A DNA stretch of 62,176 nucleotides from an uncultured Eubacteriales bacterium (GCA_949294555.1 CASFHP010000007.1:1-62176), one strand, 5' to 3'. Positions 43,803 through 53,298 are shown, numbered from the stretch's first letter. Made by a program: numbers and translations. The notes: a model not told the origin generated them from the letters alone.

Positions 43803-44183
43803 ATGGGAAATAATTTAGGAACACAACCAGATACCAGATTTCAATTTCAATTCAGAAAAATGTTAGAAGTATTTTTTGGCATGGCTTGGAAAACAAAAGA
43901 AAGTGCAAAAGAAACAGAAATTGATAAACAGATTAAAATGGTTGAAAATAATGAAGATAAAGAGAGAATGAAAAATTTAAGGAAAATGGTTAGCATTGAT
44001 GAAAATAATGGTGGTAAAGGAAAGGGAAAATCTAAAAAACAACAATCAAAACAAGTTCAAGAGCAACCATCAGAAGGCAAAGCTCAACAAAATCAAATAC
44101 AACCATCAGCTACTACAAGATCAACTCAAAATAGAACAAATACAGAACGCCAACCAAGTAGAGATGATGATTATACAAGATAA
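43803..44183 (+). CDS. hypothetical protein with disordered Q/S/T-rich tail
   Basis: 126 residues. The first half is helical and charged (FRKMLEVFFGMAWKTKESAKE). The second half is low-complexity, rich in K, Q, S, T and N, and probably unstructured. No membrane segment or known domain. A TAAGG ribosome site and a terminator indicate a real single gene. Function not recognised. Confidence 0.55.
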   Translation: MGNNLGTQPDTRFQFQFRKMLEVFFGMAWKTKESAKETEIDKQIKMVENNEDKERMKNLRKMVSIDENNGGKGKGKSKKQQSKQVQEQPSEGKAQQNQIQPSATTRSTQNRTNTERQPSRDDDYTR

Positions 44184-44217
44184 ACATACAAGAAATTTTA
44201 AATTTCTTGTATGTTTT
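44182..44217. terminator. palindromic terminator
   Basis: Uninterrupted palindrome, AAACATACAAGAAATTT pairing with its reverse complement, after the hypothetical gene. Confidence 0.75.
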
Positions 44218-44219
44218 AC

Positions 44220-44248
44220 TTGACAAATGGAAAAACTACCAGTATAAT
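44220..44248 (+). promoter_or_regulatory. consensus promoter of tRNA-Met
   Basis: TTGACA, 17 bases, TATAAT: a perfect sigma-A promoter 20 bases before the tRNA. Confidence 0.9.
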
Positions 44249-44267
44249 AGTACTTGCTTAGAAATAT

Positions 44268-44344
44268 GGCGAAGTAGCTCAGTTGGCTAGAGCATTCGGT
44301 TCATACCCGAAGGGTCATGTGTTCGAATCACATCTTCGCTACCA
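44268..44344 (+). tRNA. tRNA-Met (CAT), elongator
   Basis: 77-base cloverleaf with acceptor GGCGAAG/CTTCGCT, D-arm GCTCAGTTGGCTAGAGC, anticodon loop TTCATAC (anticodon CAT), T-arm with GTTCGAATC, and an encoded CCA. The G1-T72 pair and overall sequence resemble the Bacillus elongator methionine tRNA rather than the initiator. CAT tRNAs modified to read isoleucine AUA are the alternative, less likely here. Confidence 0.93.
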
Positions 44345-44385
44345 AAAAAACTCGTAAATGTAAGATAAACATTTGCGAGTTTTTT
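44344..44385 (+). terminator. terminator after tRNA-Met
   Basis: Stem AACTCGTAAATG/CATTTGCGAGTT with one G-T pair and a T run. Confidence 0.85.
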
Positions 44386-44468
44386 AAGTATTAGAAATTT
44401 CTAGTATATACAAAAAATAATTATGATTATAGATTTTAAAAAATTATAATAATAAAGAGAGAAAAGTT

Positions 44469-45008
44469 TTATTTTCCCTCAAATAGAGTATTTAAAATAT
44501 TAGGATATATGGTATTCGCATGATTTTTCCAATTTTCCACAATCTTTTTAGCTCTTTCTCTTGAGCCAGCATAGGTCTTAACTTCAAAAATCGTTTCATT
44601 ATTTTCTACAATTTTTAAAGTAACAGTATAATTATTTTCATCTTTTGGTGTAAATTCAGCAATAACGGAAGAAGCTTCTTCAATATTTGAAAATTCTTCT
44701 TTGAAAACACTATCTGCTTTTAATTTTAATATTCCAGGCATTACATCTTTCGTCAAAATGTATGCATTTTTTCCTTCACTAGTAATTCTTAATACTTGTT
44801 CATCTTCTTTTGTATAAACACCTACTAGCTTTGAATCTATTAAATCTGTCAAGATTTGTTTAAAATAAAAGTAATTCAAATTATTAATAGAAGAAATAAT
44901 TTTAAACAATCCATCTTGAACGATATCTCCATCAATTAGATTTAAGATATATAGGATTAACACCTTATTTTCAGCCAAAGTAGTAGTATTATTTGAATTT
45001 GAACTCAT
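44469..45008 (-). CDS. DUF4364 family protein
   Basis: 179 residues resembling the clostridial DUF4364 family: an N-terminal winged-helix-like region (LAENKVLILYILNLID, NYFYFKQILTDLIDSKLV, LRITSEGKNAY) and a C-terminal alpha/beta domain (YTVTLKIVENNETIFEVK). It is probably a transcriptional regulator by fold, target unknown. The ATG at 45008 has AAGGAGTG upstream; the annotated frame can extend three codons further without support. Confidence 0.75.
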   Translation of the reverse strand: MSSNSNNTTTLAENKVLILYILNLIDGDIVQDGLFKIISSINNLNYFYFKQILTDLIDSKLVGVYTKEDEQVLRITSEGKNAYILTKDVMPGILKLKADSVFKEEFSNIEEASSVIAEFTPKDENNYTVTLKIVENNETIFEVKTYAGSRERAKKIVENWKNHANTIYPNILNTLFEGK

Positions 45009-45156
45009 AAATAGCACTCCTTACTTTGAATATTTGCTAAGATTATATCATAATACAATAAAAAAGTAAAACAAATTATAGAAAAAATCTTTAAATTTCA
45101 AGAAAAAAGTAGTATACTATTTAAGGAATTTTAATAAACAGAAAGGAATGGGTTGT

Positions 45157-46113
45157 ATGAAAAAAGGAAAAGTTGTTTTAGTTGGTACAGGATTTGTAGG
45201 AATGAGTATGGCATACTCAATGTTAAACAGAGGAGGTATACAAGAACTTATCTTAATTGATATAGATAAAGATAAAACGATTGGAGAAGAAATGGATTTA
45301 TCACATGGATTACCATATGCACCTCAAAAAATGATAATTAGAGCAGGCGATTATGACGAATGTAAAGACGCACAAGTAGTTGTCATTACAGCAGGTGTTG
45401 CACAAAAACCAGGACAAACAAGATTAGAGCTTGCAGAAGTAAACGCTAAAATTATGAAAAGTGTAACACAAAGTATTATGGCAAGTGGATTTAATGGAAT
45501 TATTGTTGTTGCAAGCAATCCAGTAGATTTAATGACATATGTTGTAGCAAAAGTATCTGGATTACCAAAAAATCAAGTCATTGGTTCAGGAACAGTTTTA
45601 GATACAGCAAGATTGAGATATATTGTAGGACAATATTTAAAAATATCAAGTAAGAATGTACATGCATATATCATGGGAGAACATGGAGACTCTTCATTTG
45701 TACCATGGGACCATTGTTATATTGGATGTAAAAGAATTAAAGATATTATGAAAGATAATCATCATCCAATGGAAAAATTAAATAAAATTCATGAAGATGT
45801 TGTAAATGCAGCATATGAAATTATTGAAAAGAAAAAAGCAACATATTATGGAATTGGAATGGCATTAAATCGATTGGTAAGAGCCATTTTAGATGATGAA
45901 AATTCAATATTAACAGTATCTACCTATTTAGATAATCAATATGGACAAGAAGATATCTATATTGGCGTTCCAGCAATTATTAATAAAAATGGTGTTAGAG
46001 AATTATTAGAATTAGAGTTAAATGAAGAAGAACAAGCAAAGCTAGATAATAGTTGCAAAGTCATAAAAGATATGAGAAAACAATCAATAGACAAAATTAT
46101 TGATGAAAAATAA
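45157..46113 (+). CDS. ldh: L-lactate dehydrogenase
   Basis: 318-residue NAD-dependent enzyme reducing pyruvate to lactate. Rossmann motif VLVGTGFVGMS. The substrate loop AQKPGQTRLEL has Gln at the position that sets lactate over malate specificity, together with the catalytic Arg. DTARLRY supplies the carboxylate-binding Arg and GEHGDSS the catalytic His. ATG 45157 is preferred over ATG 45148, which overlaps the ribosome site GAAAGGA. A TATACT -10 lies about 40 bases upstream with a poor -35. Confidence 0.94.
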   Translation: MKKGKVVLVGTGFVGMSMAYSMLNRGGIQELILIDIDKDKTIGEEMDLSHGLPYAPQKMIIRAGDYDECKDAQVVVITAGVAQKPGQTRLELAEVNAKIMKSVTQSIMASGFNGIIVVASNPVDLMTYVVAKVSGLPKNQVIGSGTVLDTARLRYIVGQYLKISSKNVHAYIMGEHGDSSFVPWDHCYIGCKRIKDIMKDNHHPMEKLNKIHEDVVNAAYEIIEKKKATYYGIGMALNRLVRAILDDENSILTVSTYLDNQYGQEDIYIGVPAIINKNGVRELLELELNEEEQAKLDNSCKVIKDMRKQSIDKIIDEK

Positions 46114-46251
46114 CCGTAACCTGGTTGCAATTTAAAAAAATATATGTTAAAATAGCAAAGTAATTTATTTGAGAAAAGACAATAGAATAGTTTGGATAAA
46201 TGTAATTTTTTAAAACCAGACTAACGCATAGAGAAAGGAATGAGATAAAGC

Positions 46252-46500
46252 ATGGAAATTCTAAAATGGATATTGATTGTTATCTACTTTGTTGTAGCAT
46301 TAGCAGTAATCATATTAGCATTATTACAATCAAAAGAAGATTCAGGATTGTCTTCAACCATTACAGGTTCATCAACTAACAATTTCTTTGAAAAAAATAA
46401 AGGAAGAACAAAAGAAGGAAAACAAAAAAGATGGACAGTTATATTGTCAATTGGATTTGCAATATTGACAATCGTATTAGGAATTGTATATATGGCGTAA
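46252..46500 (+). CDS. secG: preprotein translocase subunit SecG
   Basis: 82-residue membrane protein with two helices (about 5-25 and 60-80). A central SKEDSGLSSTITGSS is typical of Gram-positive SecG, which assists SecYE in protein export. The ribosome site GAAAGGAATGA precedes ATG. rnr follows, the usual secG-rnr order. Confidence 0.93.
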   Translation: MEILKWILIVIYFVVALAVIILALLQSKEDSGLSSTITGSSTNNFFEKNKGRTKEGKQKRWTVILSIGFAILTIVLGIVYMA

Positions 46501-46505
46501 AAAGA

Positions 46506-46543
46506 AAAGGGATTTTTGAGGTAGACTCATTTTTCCCTTTTTT
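46506..46543 (+). terminator. probable terminator/attenuator between secG and rnr
   Basis: AAAGGG..GAG-loop-CTC..CCCTTTTTT hairpin. The following GTCCAATTG is a fragment of the GGGGACG-word repeat family. It may reduce read-through into rnr. Confidence 0.5.
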
Positions 46544-46572
46544 GTGTCCAATTGAACAGGAAAGGAAAATAA

Positions 46573-48765
46573 ATGGAAGAACAGGAACAGAAAGTTTTAA
46601 ATTTAATTAAAGATAAGGATTATGCACCAATGAAGGCAAAGGAAATTGCCATGATTATGCATGTACCAAAAAGTGAATATAATGAACTTTTACGAATACT
46701 AGGAAAATTGGAGATGGAATTAAAAATCCAGAAAAACAGAAAAAACCAATATAGACCAGTAGATACAGTATATTATGACGGTGTTTATAGGAAAAATCAA
46801 AAAGGTTTTGGTTTTGTAAAAATTGAAGACCAAGAAGATGAAATCTATATTGCAAAAGAAAATTCGAAAAATGCATTAAATGGAGATAGAGTTTTAGTTG
46901 AAATTATCGAAGAAAAAAATAAATTAAAGAAGGCAGAAGGAAAAGTTGTAAAAATCTTAAAACATGAAAAAGATACAATTGTTGGAAGATTTGAAAATAA
47001 TAAAAGTTTCGGATTTGTGGTTCCAGATGATAAAAATTTTGGAACAGATATCTTTATTTCTAAAAAGAATTTCGGAAAAGCAAGAAATAATCATAAGGTA
47101 TTGGTAAAAATCATTAAGTATCCCGAAAAAGGAAAAAAGGCAGAAGGAAAAATCATAGAAGTATTAGGAAATGTTAATGAAGCAGGTGTAGATATGTTGT
47201 CTTTAATAAAAGAACACAATTTACCATCTACATTTCCAGAGCCAGTTGTGGAAGAAGCAAAAAAATGTGGAAACAAAATTGATGAAAGAGATATTATAGG
47301 AAGAAGAGATTTAAAAGAAGATATCATTTTTACCATTGATGGAGAAGATGCAAAAGATTTAGATGATGCTGTAAAGGTAATCAAATTAGAAAATGGAAAT
47401 TATAAACTAGATGTACACATTGCAGATGTAAGCTACTATGTAAAACCAAATAGTTTGTTAGACCAAGAGGCTTTACTTCGAGGTACAAGTATTTACATGT
47501 TGGGAAGAGTTATTCCAATGCTTCCAAGAGAATTATCAAATGGGATTTGTAGTTTAAATGCAGGAGAGGATAGGTTTACACTATCTTGTAGTATGGAAAT
47601 AAATCCAAAAGGAGAAGTCATTTCTTCAGATGTCTATAAAGCAGTTATCAATGTAACAGAAAGAATGACATATACAAATGTGCAAAAGATACTAGATTAT
47701 ACAAATATAAATCAACAAGAATTAACGAATAATTCAGATAAAGATGAAGTGATAGATGGAATAAAAACAAATAATGTAGATGAGGAAATAATAAACAGAT
47801 ATAGGCCATACATTTCTGAGTTTAAGCTAATGGAAGAATTGGCACATATATTAAAAAATAAACGATTAGAACAAGGTTATCTAAATTTAGACATTCCAGA
47901 AAGTAAGATAGAATTGGATATAGATGGAAGAGTGACAAATATCAAAAAATATGAAACCACATTTGCTAACGAAATTATAGAACAATTTATGCTAACAGCA
48001 AATGAAACAATTGCAGAAAAATTTTTCTGGTTAGACGCTCCATTTATTTACAGAGTGCATGAAAAACCAGATTATGAAAAAGTTCAAGAACTAAATAAAT
48101 TTCTATTTAATTTTGGATTAAAAATCAAAGCGAATAAAGACAATATTTATCCAAAAGAATTTGCAAAAATCTTAGAAGAAGTTCAAGGAAAAGAAGAAGA
48201 AAAAGTTGTTTCAAATTTGGTATTAAGAACTTTAAAAGTGGCAAGATATGAGGCAGAAAATCAAGGACATTTTGGAATTGCAAGTAAATATTATTGTCAT
48301 TTTACTTCTCCAATAAGAAGATATCCAGACTTATTTATCCATAGAGTGATTTCAAAATATTTAGAAGAAAATTATGATGTAGGAGAAAAATTTGTAGAAG
48401 AATACAAAAAACAAGCAGAGGAGAGGGCAAAACAATCATCAGAAAGAGAAAATATTGCAACAAAAGTAGAAAGAGAAAGTGAAGATATCAAAAAAGCAGA
48501 ATATATGGAAAGTAGAATTGGAGAAGAATATGAAGGTATCATATCTTCTGTAACATCATTTGGTATTTTTGTAGAGCTTGAAAACACTGTAGAAGGCTTA
48601 ATTCGTTTTGATGACTTAGGAGATGAGTACTTTATTTATGACGAGGAAAGAAAACGATTGATAGGAGAACATACCAAAACGACATACAAAATTGGCGATA
48701 AAATTAAAATCAGAGTAAAAGATGCAAGTAAATTGCTAAGAACAGTTGATTTTGAAAAGGTGTAG
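46573..48765 (+). CDS. rnr: ribonuclease R
   Basis: 730-residue 3'-5' exoribonuclease. N-terminal winged helix, two cold-shock OB domains (KGFGFVKIEDQEDEIYIA, SFGFVVPDDKNFGTDIFI), an RNB catalytic domain with the metal-binding motif DGEDAKDLDDAV (about residue 255) and CHFTSPIRRYPDLFIHR, and a C-terminal S1 domain (YEGIISSVTSFGIFVELEN). It degrades structured RNA and takes part in tmRNA-linked decay. smpB, often next, is not here. Confidence 0.95.
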   Translation: MEEQEQKVLNLIKDKDYAPMKAKEIAMIMHVPKSEYNELLRILGKLEMELKIQKNRKNQYRPVDTVYYDGVYRKNQKGFGFVKIEDQEDEIYIAKENSKNALNGDRVLVEIIEEKNKLKKAEGKVVKILKHEKDTIVGRFENNKSFGFVVPDDKNFGTDIFISKKNFGKARNNHKVLVKIIKYPEKGKKAEGKIIEVLGNVNEAGVDMLSLIKEHNLPSTFPEPVVEEAKKCGNKIDERDIIGRRDLKEDIIFTIDGEDAKDLDDAVKVIKLENGNYKLDVHIADVSYYVKPNSLLDQEALLRGTSIYMLGRVIPMLPRELSNGICSLNAGEDRFTLSCSMEINPKGEVISSDVYKAVINVTERMTYTNVQKILDYTNINQQELTNNSDKDEVIDGIKTNNVDEEIINRYRPYISEFKLMEELAHILKNKRLEQGYLNLDIPESKIELDIDGRVTNIKKYETTFANEIIEQFMLTANETIAEKFFWLDAPFIYRVHEKPDYEKVQELNKFLFNFGLKIKANKDNIYPKEFAKILEEVQGKEEEKVVSNLVLRTLKVARYEAENQGHFGIASKYYCHFTSPIRRYPDLFIHRVISKYLEENYDVGEKFVEEYKKQAEERAKQSSERENIATKVERESEDIKKAEYMESRIGEEYEGIISSVTSFGIFVELENTVEGLIRFDDLGDEYFIYDEERKRLIGEHTKTTYKIGDKIKIRVKDASKLLRTVDFEKV

Positions 48766-48782
48766 ACGTCCCCAATTGAACA

Positions 48783-48959
48783 TTAAGAAATGCAAAGTGC
48801 CACAACACTTAATATAACAGAGAATAGGGAAAAAACAATCACAGATACCCCACCAAATTTATTCTCATTTTTATATTCATAGATGCCATAACTAATGGCA
48901 TCTTTTAAAACATATAAACAAAACAAAATAAAAACCACAAATTCTAAAAAATTAATCAT
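48783..48959 (-). CDS. small two-helix membrane protein, possible Ger D-subunit
   Basis: 58 residues with two predicted membrane helices (about 3-20 and 38-57) separated by a polar loop YGIYEYKNENKFGG. It is last in the gerA-type operon and has TGGAGG before the ATG at 48959. Some GerA operons encode a small two-helix D protein that modulates the receptor; position and layout fit, sequence similarity is not established. Confidence 0.5.
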   Translation of the reverse strand: MINFLEFVVFILFCLYVLKDAISYGIYEYKNENKFGGVSVIVFSLFSVILSVVALCIS

Positions 48960-49044
48960 AAAAGCCTCCATAAAAGATAAAGATATTCTTAATTAAATAA
49001 TAATAAATAAAACAACAATATTGGCTAAAACAAGCATAGAACAG

Positions 49045-50271
49045 TTAACTTTCGGTTAGCATTGAAGAAGAACGAATTGAAGAATCAACTGTAACTTCAA
49101 AAAAACTATCTTTATATTTTTCTCCCCAATTGTAATCATAAAAATCATTTAATGTTAAAAAATGTTCTCTAGCCATTTTACCAAATCCATTAATATCAGA
49201 ATTTAATGCCTTAGCCGTTTTATATAAATATTCTGTAATTATAGCTTCTAAATAACTGTTACAAGAGTTAGAAATCTGATTTAGCATATCATCATTTAAA
49301 TAGTTTGCACTATCTTCCATTGAGTAAATTCTTCCAGTAAAACGGCAATCAATTGTAATATAAGGTGTTCCGTTTGAAATATTTACATCTATATTAGGAG
49401 AAACCAAAGGGGTTACATGTAAGTCTATATAAGAATTTACTTTATTAGGATTAGGAACAGAAATTAAGAAACCATCTACTTGATTTCGTATAATTGAAAA
49501 GCAAAGTGTTTCAATGGAATTCAATTCTCCAACAAGTACATCATCTTTAAATACAGCAAGTCCTGTGTTTTCAGCGGTAGACTGTCCTGATAAAGATGAA
49601 GAGTTGGATTTTGTGCTAGTATCATTTTCTGAATTTGTAGTTCCTGAATATTCTGTAGAATTACTGGTAACACCACCTAAAATGGCATATGGTTCACAAG
49701 AATGACATATTAAACTATCAAAAAAGTCGCCAATGGTAGCATTTGCAGTAAAACCAGTGTAACTACTTGAACCAGAAAAGACTTCATAATATTTGGTAAT
49801 CAAATTTTCAAATAATGGTTTTGAATTTTCTAAATACTCTCTTGCTGATGTTTTAGAAATTACAATATTTGTAGAAGGACGAATTTGTGTATCATTAATT
49901 AATGTATAGATTTCATCTGAAATTCCTCTGCTTGCGATTTCTTCTGAAAATGCAATTACTTTACAATGAGAAAGATTGACAGATTTTCCGATATACGTAT
50001 TAATTAAATTGATACCAGAACTAATGGAAGAAGCATCTACAGAATAGATGATAGAAGGGGCTTGTTCAGAAGTTCCTGATTCAGAAACAGAAGAGGGATT
50101 GGTAAATTGGAAACTAATTTGCAAGTGATTTTTGTCAGAAACATCAATTCCCATAGCAACAACAACACTTAAATTATCAATATTTAAAGTGGAATACGAT
50201 TTAGAAAAAGCAAGAAGAAGCATGATGATTAAAATAGCAATAAAAATCTTTTTAAATATTTTCTTTGACAT
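49045..50271 (-). CDS. Ger(x)C-family spore germination protein (GerAC-like)
   Basis: 408-residue C subunit of a GerA-type receptor. N-terminal hydrophobic segment (about 7-24), then the family pattern NLSVVVAMGIDVSD, KSVNLSHCKVIAFSEEIA and late CRFTGRIYS. GerAC proteins are normally lipoproteins with a lipobox cysteine right after the signal segment; here LLLAFSKSYS has no cysteine, so it is probably anchored by the uncleaved helix. A Ser-rich linker (about 205-235) is unusual. It overlaps gerAB by 20 bases. Confidence 0.85.
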   Translation of the reverse strand: MSKKIFKKIFIAILIIMLLLAFSKSYSTLNIDNLSVVVAMGIDVSDKNHLQISFQFTNPSSVSESGTSEQAPSIIYSVDASSISSGINLINTYIGKSVNLSHCKVIAFSEEIASRGISDEIYTLINDTQIRPSTNIVISKTSAREYLENSKPLFENLITKYYEVFSGSSSYTGFTANATIGDFFDSLICHSCEPYAILGGVTSNSTEYSGTTNSENDTSTKSNSSSLSGQSTAENTGLAVFKDDVLVGELNSIETLCFSIIRNQVDGFLISVPNPNKVNSYIDLHVTPLVSPNIDVNISNGTPYITIDCRFTGRIYSMEDSANYLNDDMLNQISNSCNSYLEAIITEYLYKTAKALNSDINGFGKMAREHFLTLNDFYDYNWGEKYKDSFFEVTVDSSIRSSSMLTES

Positions 50272-51368
50272 CTGTATTCAGCTCCTTTTTCTTTCTTTTT
50301 TTCAAATAGGCAAGACCCAAGAGAGCAATACCTAAAAATATGGAAATGATAATTACCATATACTGATAAATGTAATCTTCTATAAATTTTGAAATCGCAT
50401 AATTTTTTGGCAGTAAACTAATGGCAAAAATTAATAATCCAAAGACAAGAATAAGTGGTTTTTCGTCACGTATATTAGTAATTTTTTTGAAAATGGATAG
50501 GGAGATTTTAGCAATAATCGTTAAATAACAAATCATCTGCAAAATCCAAATAAGAAGAAATACGGATTCTAGTCTTTGGAAAAAGTTTCCAAATTCAATA
50601 TAACGTGCAGCAGAATATAAAGGCATAATTTGGTTGGTATACATTAGGGAGATAAACATAAATAATATAATTGAAACACATAATAAGAAATAAATTGTCC
50701 CTAATATGATAGAACTTAGATAAATTTTCTTCATTTTTTGAGGTTCTTTCAAGTAAGGAGGAAGAAAATATAACAAAGTAATACCACCAAAAGCACCTAA
50801 ATTTCCTAAACCAGTTACAAATGTATTAAATAATCCATCTCCAAAAATTGGAAAGATATTATCCAAAGAGAAGTTTTTGATATTTGCTACAAATAGAAAA
50901 ATAATACTAATAATTACTAAAGGAATAATTAGCAAATTAACCTTAGCAATAGAAGAAAAACGATGATGTAAGGTAATACAAATAACAATGATAAAAGTCA
51001 ATATAATAAAAATTAAACTTGTCATTGGATAATATACAATTTTTAAACATTCACAAAAGTTTCTAAGAAGAATACTGCTACTAAACAAAAAATAAAAGAT
51101 AAATACAATACCAATAAAGGTTTTTAATGTTTTACCACCTAAGTATTCGGCAATATCCACAATATCACTTCCGTGGAAATTTAATAAGTAATTTATAAAT
51201 TAAAAATGTTATAAATAATGCAATAATTCCAACATAGATAAGATTAATTAGAGTTGCTGTTTTGGTGGTTTCAAGCATTGTTCGAGGAAGAGCAACTAAT
51301 GTATAGGCAACAAAAATTCCAAGAACAATACTGATTGCTTCAGCAGCAGTTATTTTAGAATTTTCCAT
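50252..51368 (-). pseudogene. GerAB-like germinant receptor permease, frameshifted
   Basis: ATG at 51368 (AAAGGAG upstream) opens the N-terminal helices of the B subunit (ITAAEAISIVLGIFVAYTL) and stops after KFPRK at 51165. One frame over, from about 51168, the family sequence continues VDIAEYLGGKTLKTFIG and runs to 50252 with the remaining helices. Removing one A in GGAAGT (plus strand 51167-51172) joins them into about 371 residues, the usual GerAB length. GerAB is the APC-type transporter subunit that senses germinant. As read, the receptor would lack a working B subunit. Internal translation from the ATG at 51160 would lose the first two helices. Confidence 0.85.
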
Positions 51369-51392
51369 AAAATCTCCTTTCGCAAGTTGATT

Positions 51393-51521
51393 TGTCTCAT
51401 TGGAAATGATGATTTGGGGACGGAGATAAAATCATCATTTTCTAGAAATTATTTTATTTGATTTTTTAAAACAAAATGATGATTTTATCTCCGTCCCCAA
51501 ATCATCATTTCCAATGAGACA
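51393..51521. repeat. 49-bp perfect inverted repeat (palindrome 5)
   Basis: Arms 51393-51441 and 51473-51521 are exact reverse complements over 49 bases with a 31-base AT-rich loop. The arms contain TGTCTCATTGGAAATGATG and TTGGGGACGGAGATAAAA. It sits between gerAA and gerAB, 2 bases from the gerAA stop and 24 from the gerAB start, inside the operon. Confidence 0.95.
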
Positions 51522-51523
51522 TG

Positions 51524-53224
51524 TCACGTATTTTTCCATTTCATAGAAATATGCCCCTGTTTATTTTCTTTTTTAGCATTTAAAAATCCAGAACGGTATT
51601 CTCGTTTTTCCATAGCAGGCAAATAATAAGAGCTACCTTTTACATGTTCAAGAGGAGAGATTCCTACAGTATAAGGAACACCAAAAGATTTTGTATCAGT
51701 CATAGATACCATGTAAACAAATAATCCAAGTGCAATTCCTAAAAAGCCACAAAGATATCCTAAAAAGATAAAGACAAATCGATAAACTCTTAAGTGAAAG
51801 CCAAAAGCATAATCTGGAATTGCAAAAGAGGCAGTTCCTGTAATGGCAACTACAATAATTAAGATAGGACTGACAATTCCTGCACTAACAGCTGCTTGTC
51901 CCATGACTAGTGCACCAACAATACCGATGGTTGGACCAATAGGGGAAGGAACTCTTAAACCTGCTTCACGAATTAGCTCAAAAGATGTTTCCAAAACCAA
52001 CAGTTCAAAAATGATTGGAAAAGGAACATTGGCACGAGAAGCTAAAATAGAAAATAACAATTCTGTTGGTAAAATCTCTTGATGAAAGCTGGTAACTGCA
52101 ATATAAAGCCCTGGTAGTAATAGTGTAATAAAAGCAGCAATTAATCTAATAAATTTTGTGAAATTTGAAAAAAGTGCTTTCTGATTTTTATCATCAGGTG
52201 AACTCAAAAAATCAGATAATATCCCTGGTGTAATTAATGCATAAGGAGAACCATTTACTAAAATAATGACTCTACCATCTAACAAATAACTAGCAGCTTT
52301 GTCAGGCCTTTCTGTAGAAATGAGTTGCGGTGTATTTAAGTTATTAGAATCTGAAATTAATTGTTCTAATTGTCCAGCAGAAAGCAAAGAATCAACATCT
52401 AAATTATTCATTCTAAATTTTACTTCTGCAATTAAATCTTCATTGGCAAGTTCAGAAATATAGCAAATACCACAAGTGGTTTTTGTTATATTGCCAACAC
52501 TTAAATTTTCAATGACTAAATTTTCATTATTGACAAATCTACGAATAAGAGACGTATTTGTTCTAATATTTTCGACAAAGGCCTCATGAGGACCTTTGAT
52601 AACAATTTCATTACTAGGTTTTTCAATTCCTCTTTGTTTAAAGCCTTTAACTTCAATATCAAAAGCAATATCTAATGTATCAACAAATAGGGCACAATTA
52701 CCAGAGTTGATACCAGATATACAATCTTCAAAAGTAGAAACTTGTTTAATAGCATTTTGAGGAACTAAACAACTGGAAATATAATTTGGTAAATTAAATT
52801 TTTTTACTTTGCGAACAGTGATATTATTTGCAACAGCTTCAGCTATGACTCTATTTTGACCACCATCAAAACTGTTATTTTTATTTCTCATCATTAAAGG
52901 CTCTAAAATGAACTCATTCATGATTTCTGTATTAACCATACCATCAATAAAAATTAGAAGTGCATGATATTGTTTTCCTCTAGCATTTAAAATAAAATCA
53001 CGAAAAATAATATCTGAGTTAATTAAAAGATTATATTTAGTTTTTAAATAGTCGCTATTAACAGTAACACTTGGAAAGATTTTTGTTTTTTTATTTTCTG
53101 TATTTCCTATTGTACTATCAGGATAACTTTTTGTATTAATATCTTCAACTAAATTGAAATTATATGTTTCTTTATTTTCAGGTGTATACGTAAAAAGTGA
53201 AGAAAGTAAATCTTTAAAACTCAT
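51524..53224 (-). CDS. GerAA-like spore germination protein
   Basis: 566-residue A subunit. A large soluble N-terminal region (about 1-350; INSDIIFRDFILN, LLIFIDGMVN, STERPDKAASYLLDGRV) is followed by five or so membrane helices (FPIIFELLVLETSFELIREA, GPTIGIVGALVMGQAAV, DYAFGFHLRVYRFVFIF). It is part of the germinant receptor in the spore inner membrane. The N terminus is longer than the usual 480-residue protein. The ATG at 53224 has AAGGAG; the longer frame lacks a site. A CATTATA about 30 bases upstream resembles a sigma-G -10 box. Confidence 0.9.
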   Translation of the reverse strand: MSFKDLLSSLFTYTPENKETYNFNLVEDINTKSYPDSTIGNTENKKTKIFPSVTVNSDYLKTKYNLLINSDIIFRDFILNARGKQYHALLIFIDGMVNTEIMNEFILEPLMMRNKNNSFDGGQNRVIAEAVANNITVRKVKKFNLPNYISSCLVPQNAIKQVSTFEDCISGINSGNCALFVDTLDIAFDIEVKGFKQRGIEKPSNEIVIKGPHEAFVENIRTNTSLIRRFVNNENLVIENLSVGNITKTTCGICYISELANEDLIAEVKFRMNNLDVDSLLSAGQLEQLISDSNNLNTPQLISTERPDKAASYLLDGRVIILVNGSPYALITPGILSDFLSSPDDKNQKALFSNFTKFIRLIAAFITLLLPGLYIAVTSFHQEILPTELLFSILASRANVPFPIIFELLVLETSFELIREAGLRVPSPIGPTIGIVGALVMGQAAVSAGIVSPILIIVVAITGTASFAIPDYAFGFHLRVYRFVFIFLGYLCGFLGIALGLFVYMVSMTDTKSFGVPYTVGISPLEHVKGSSYYLPAMEKREYRSGFLNAKKENKQGHISMKWKNT

Positions 53225-53298
53225 AATGTGTTCTCCTTTTTTTAAGCTATAATGCTTATTACAATTCACAGTCCTGATTTATTTAATTTGTCTAATGT

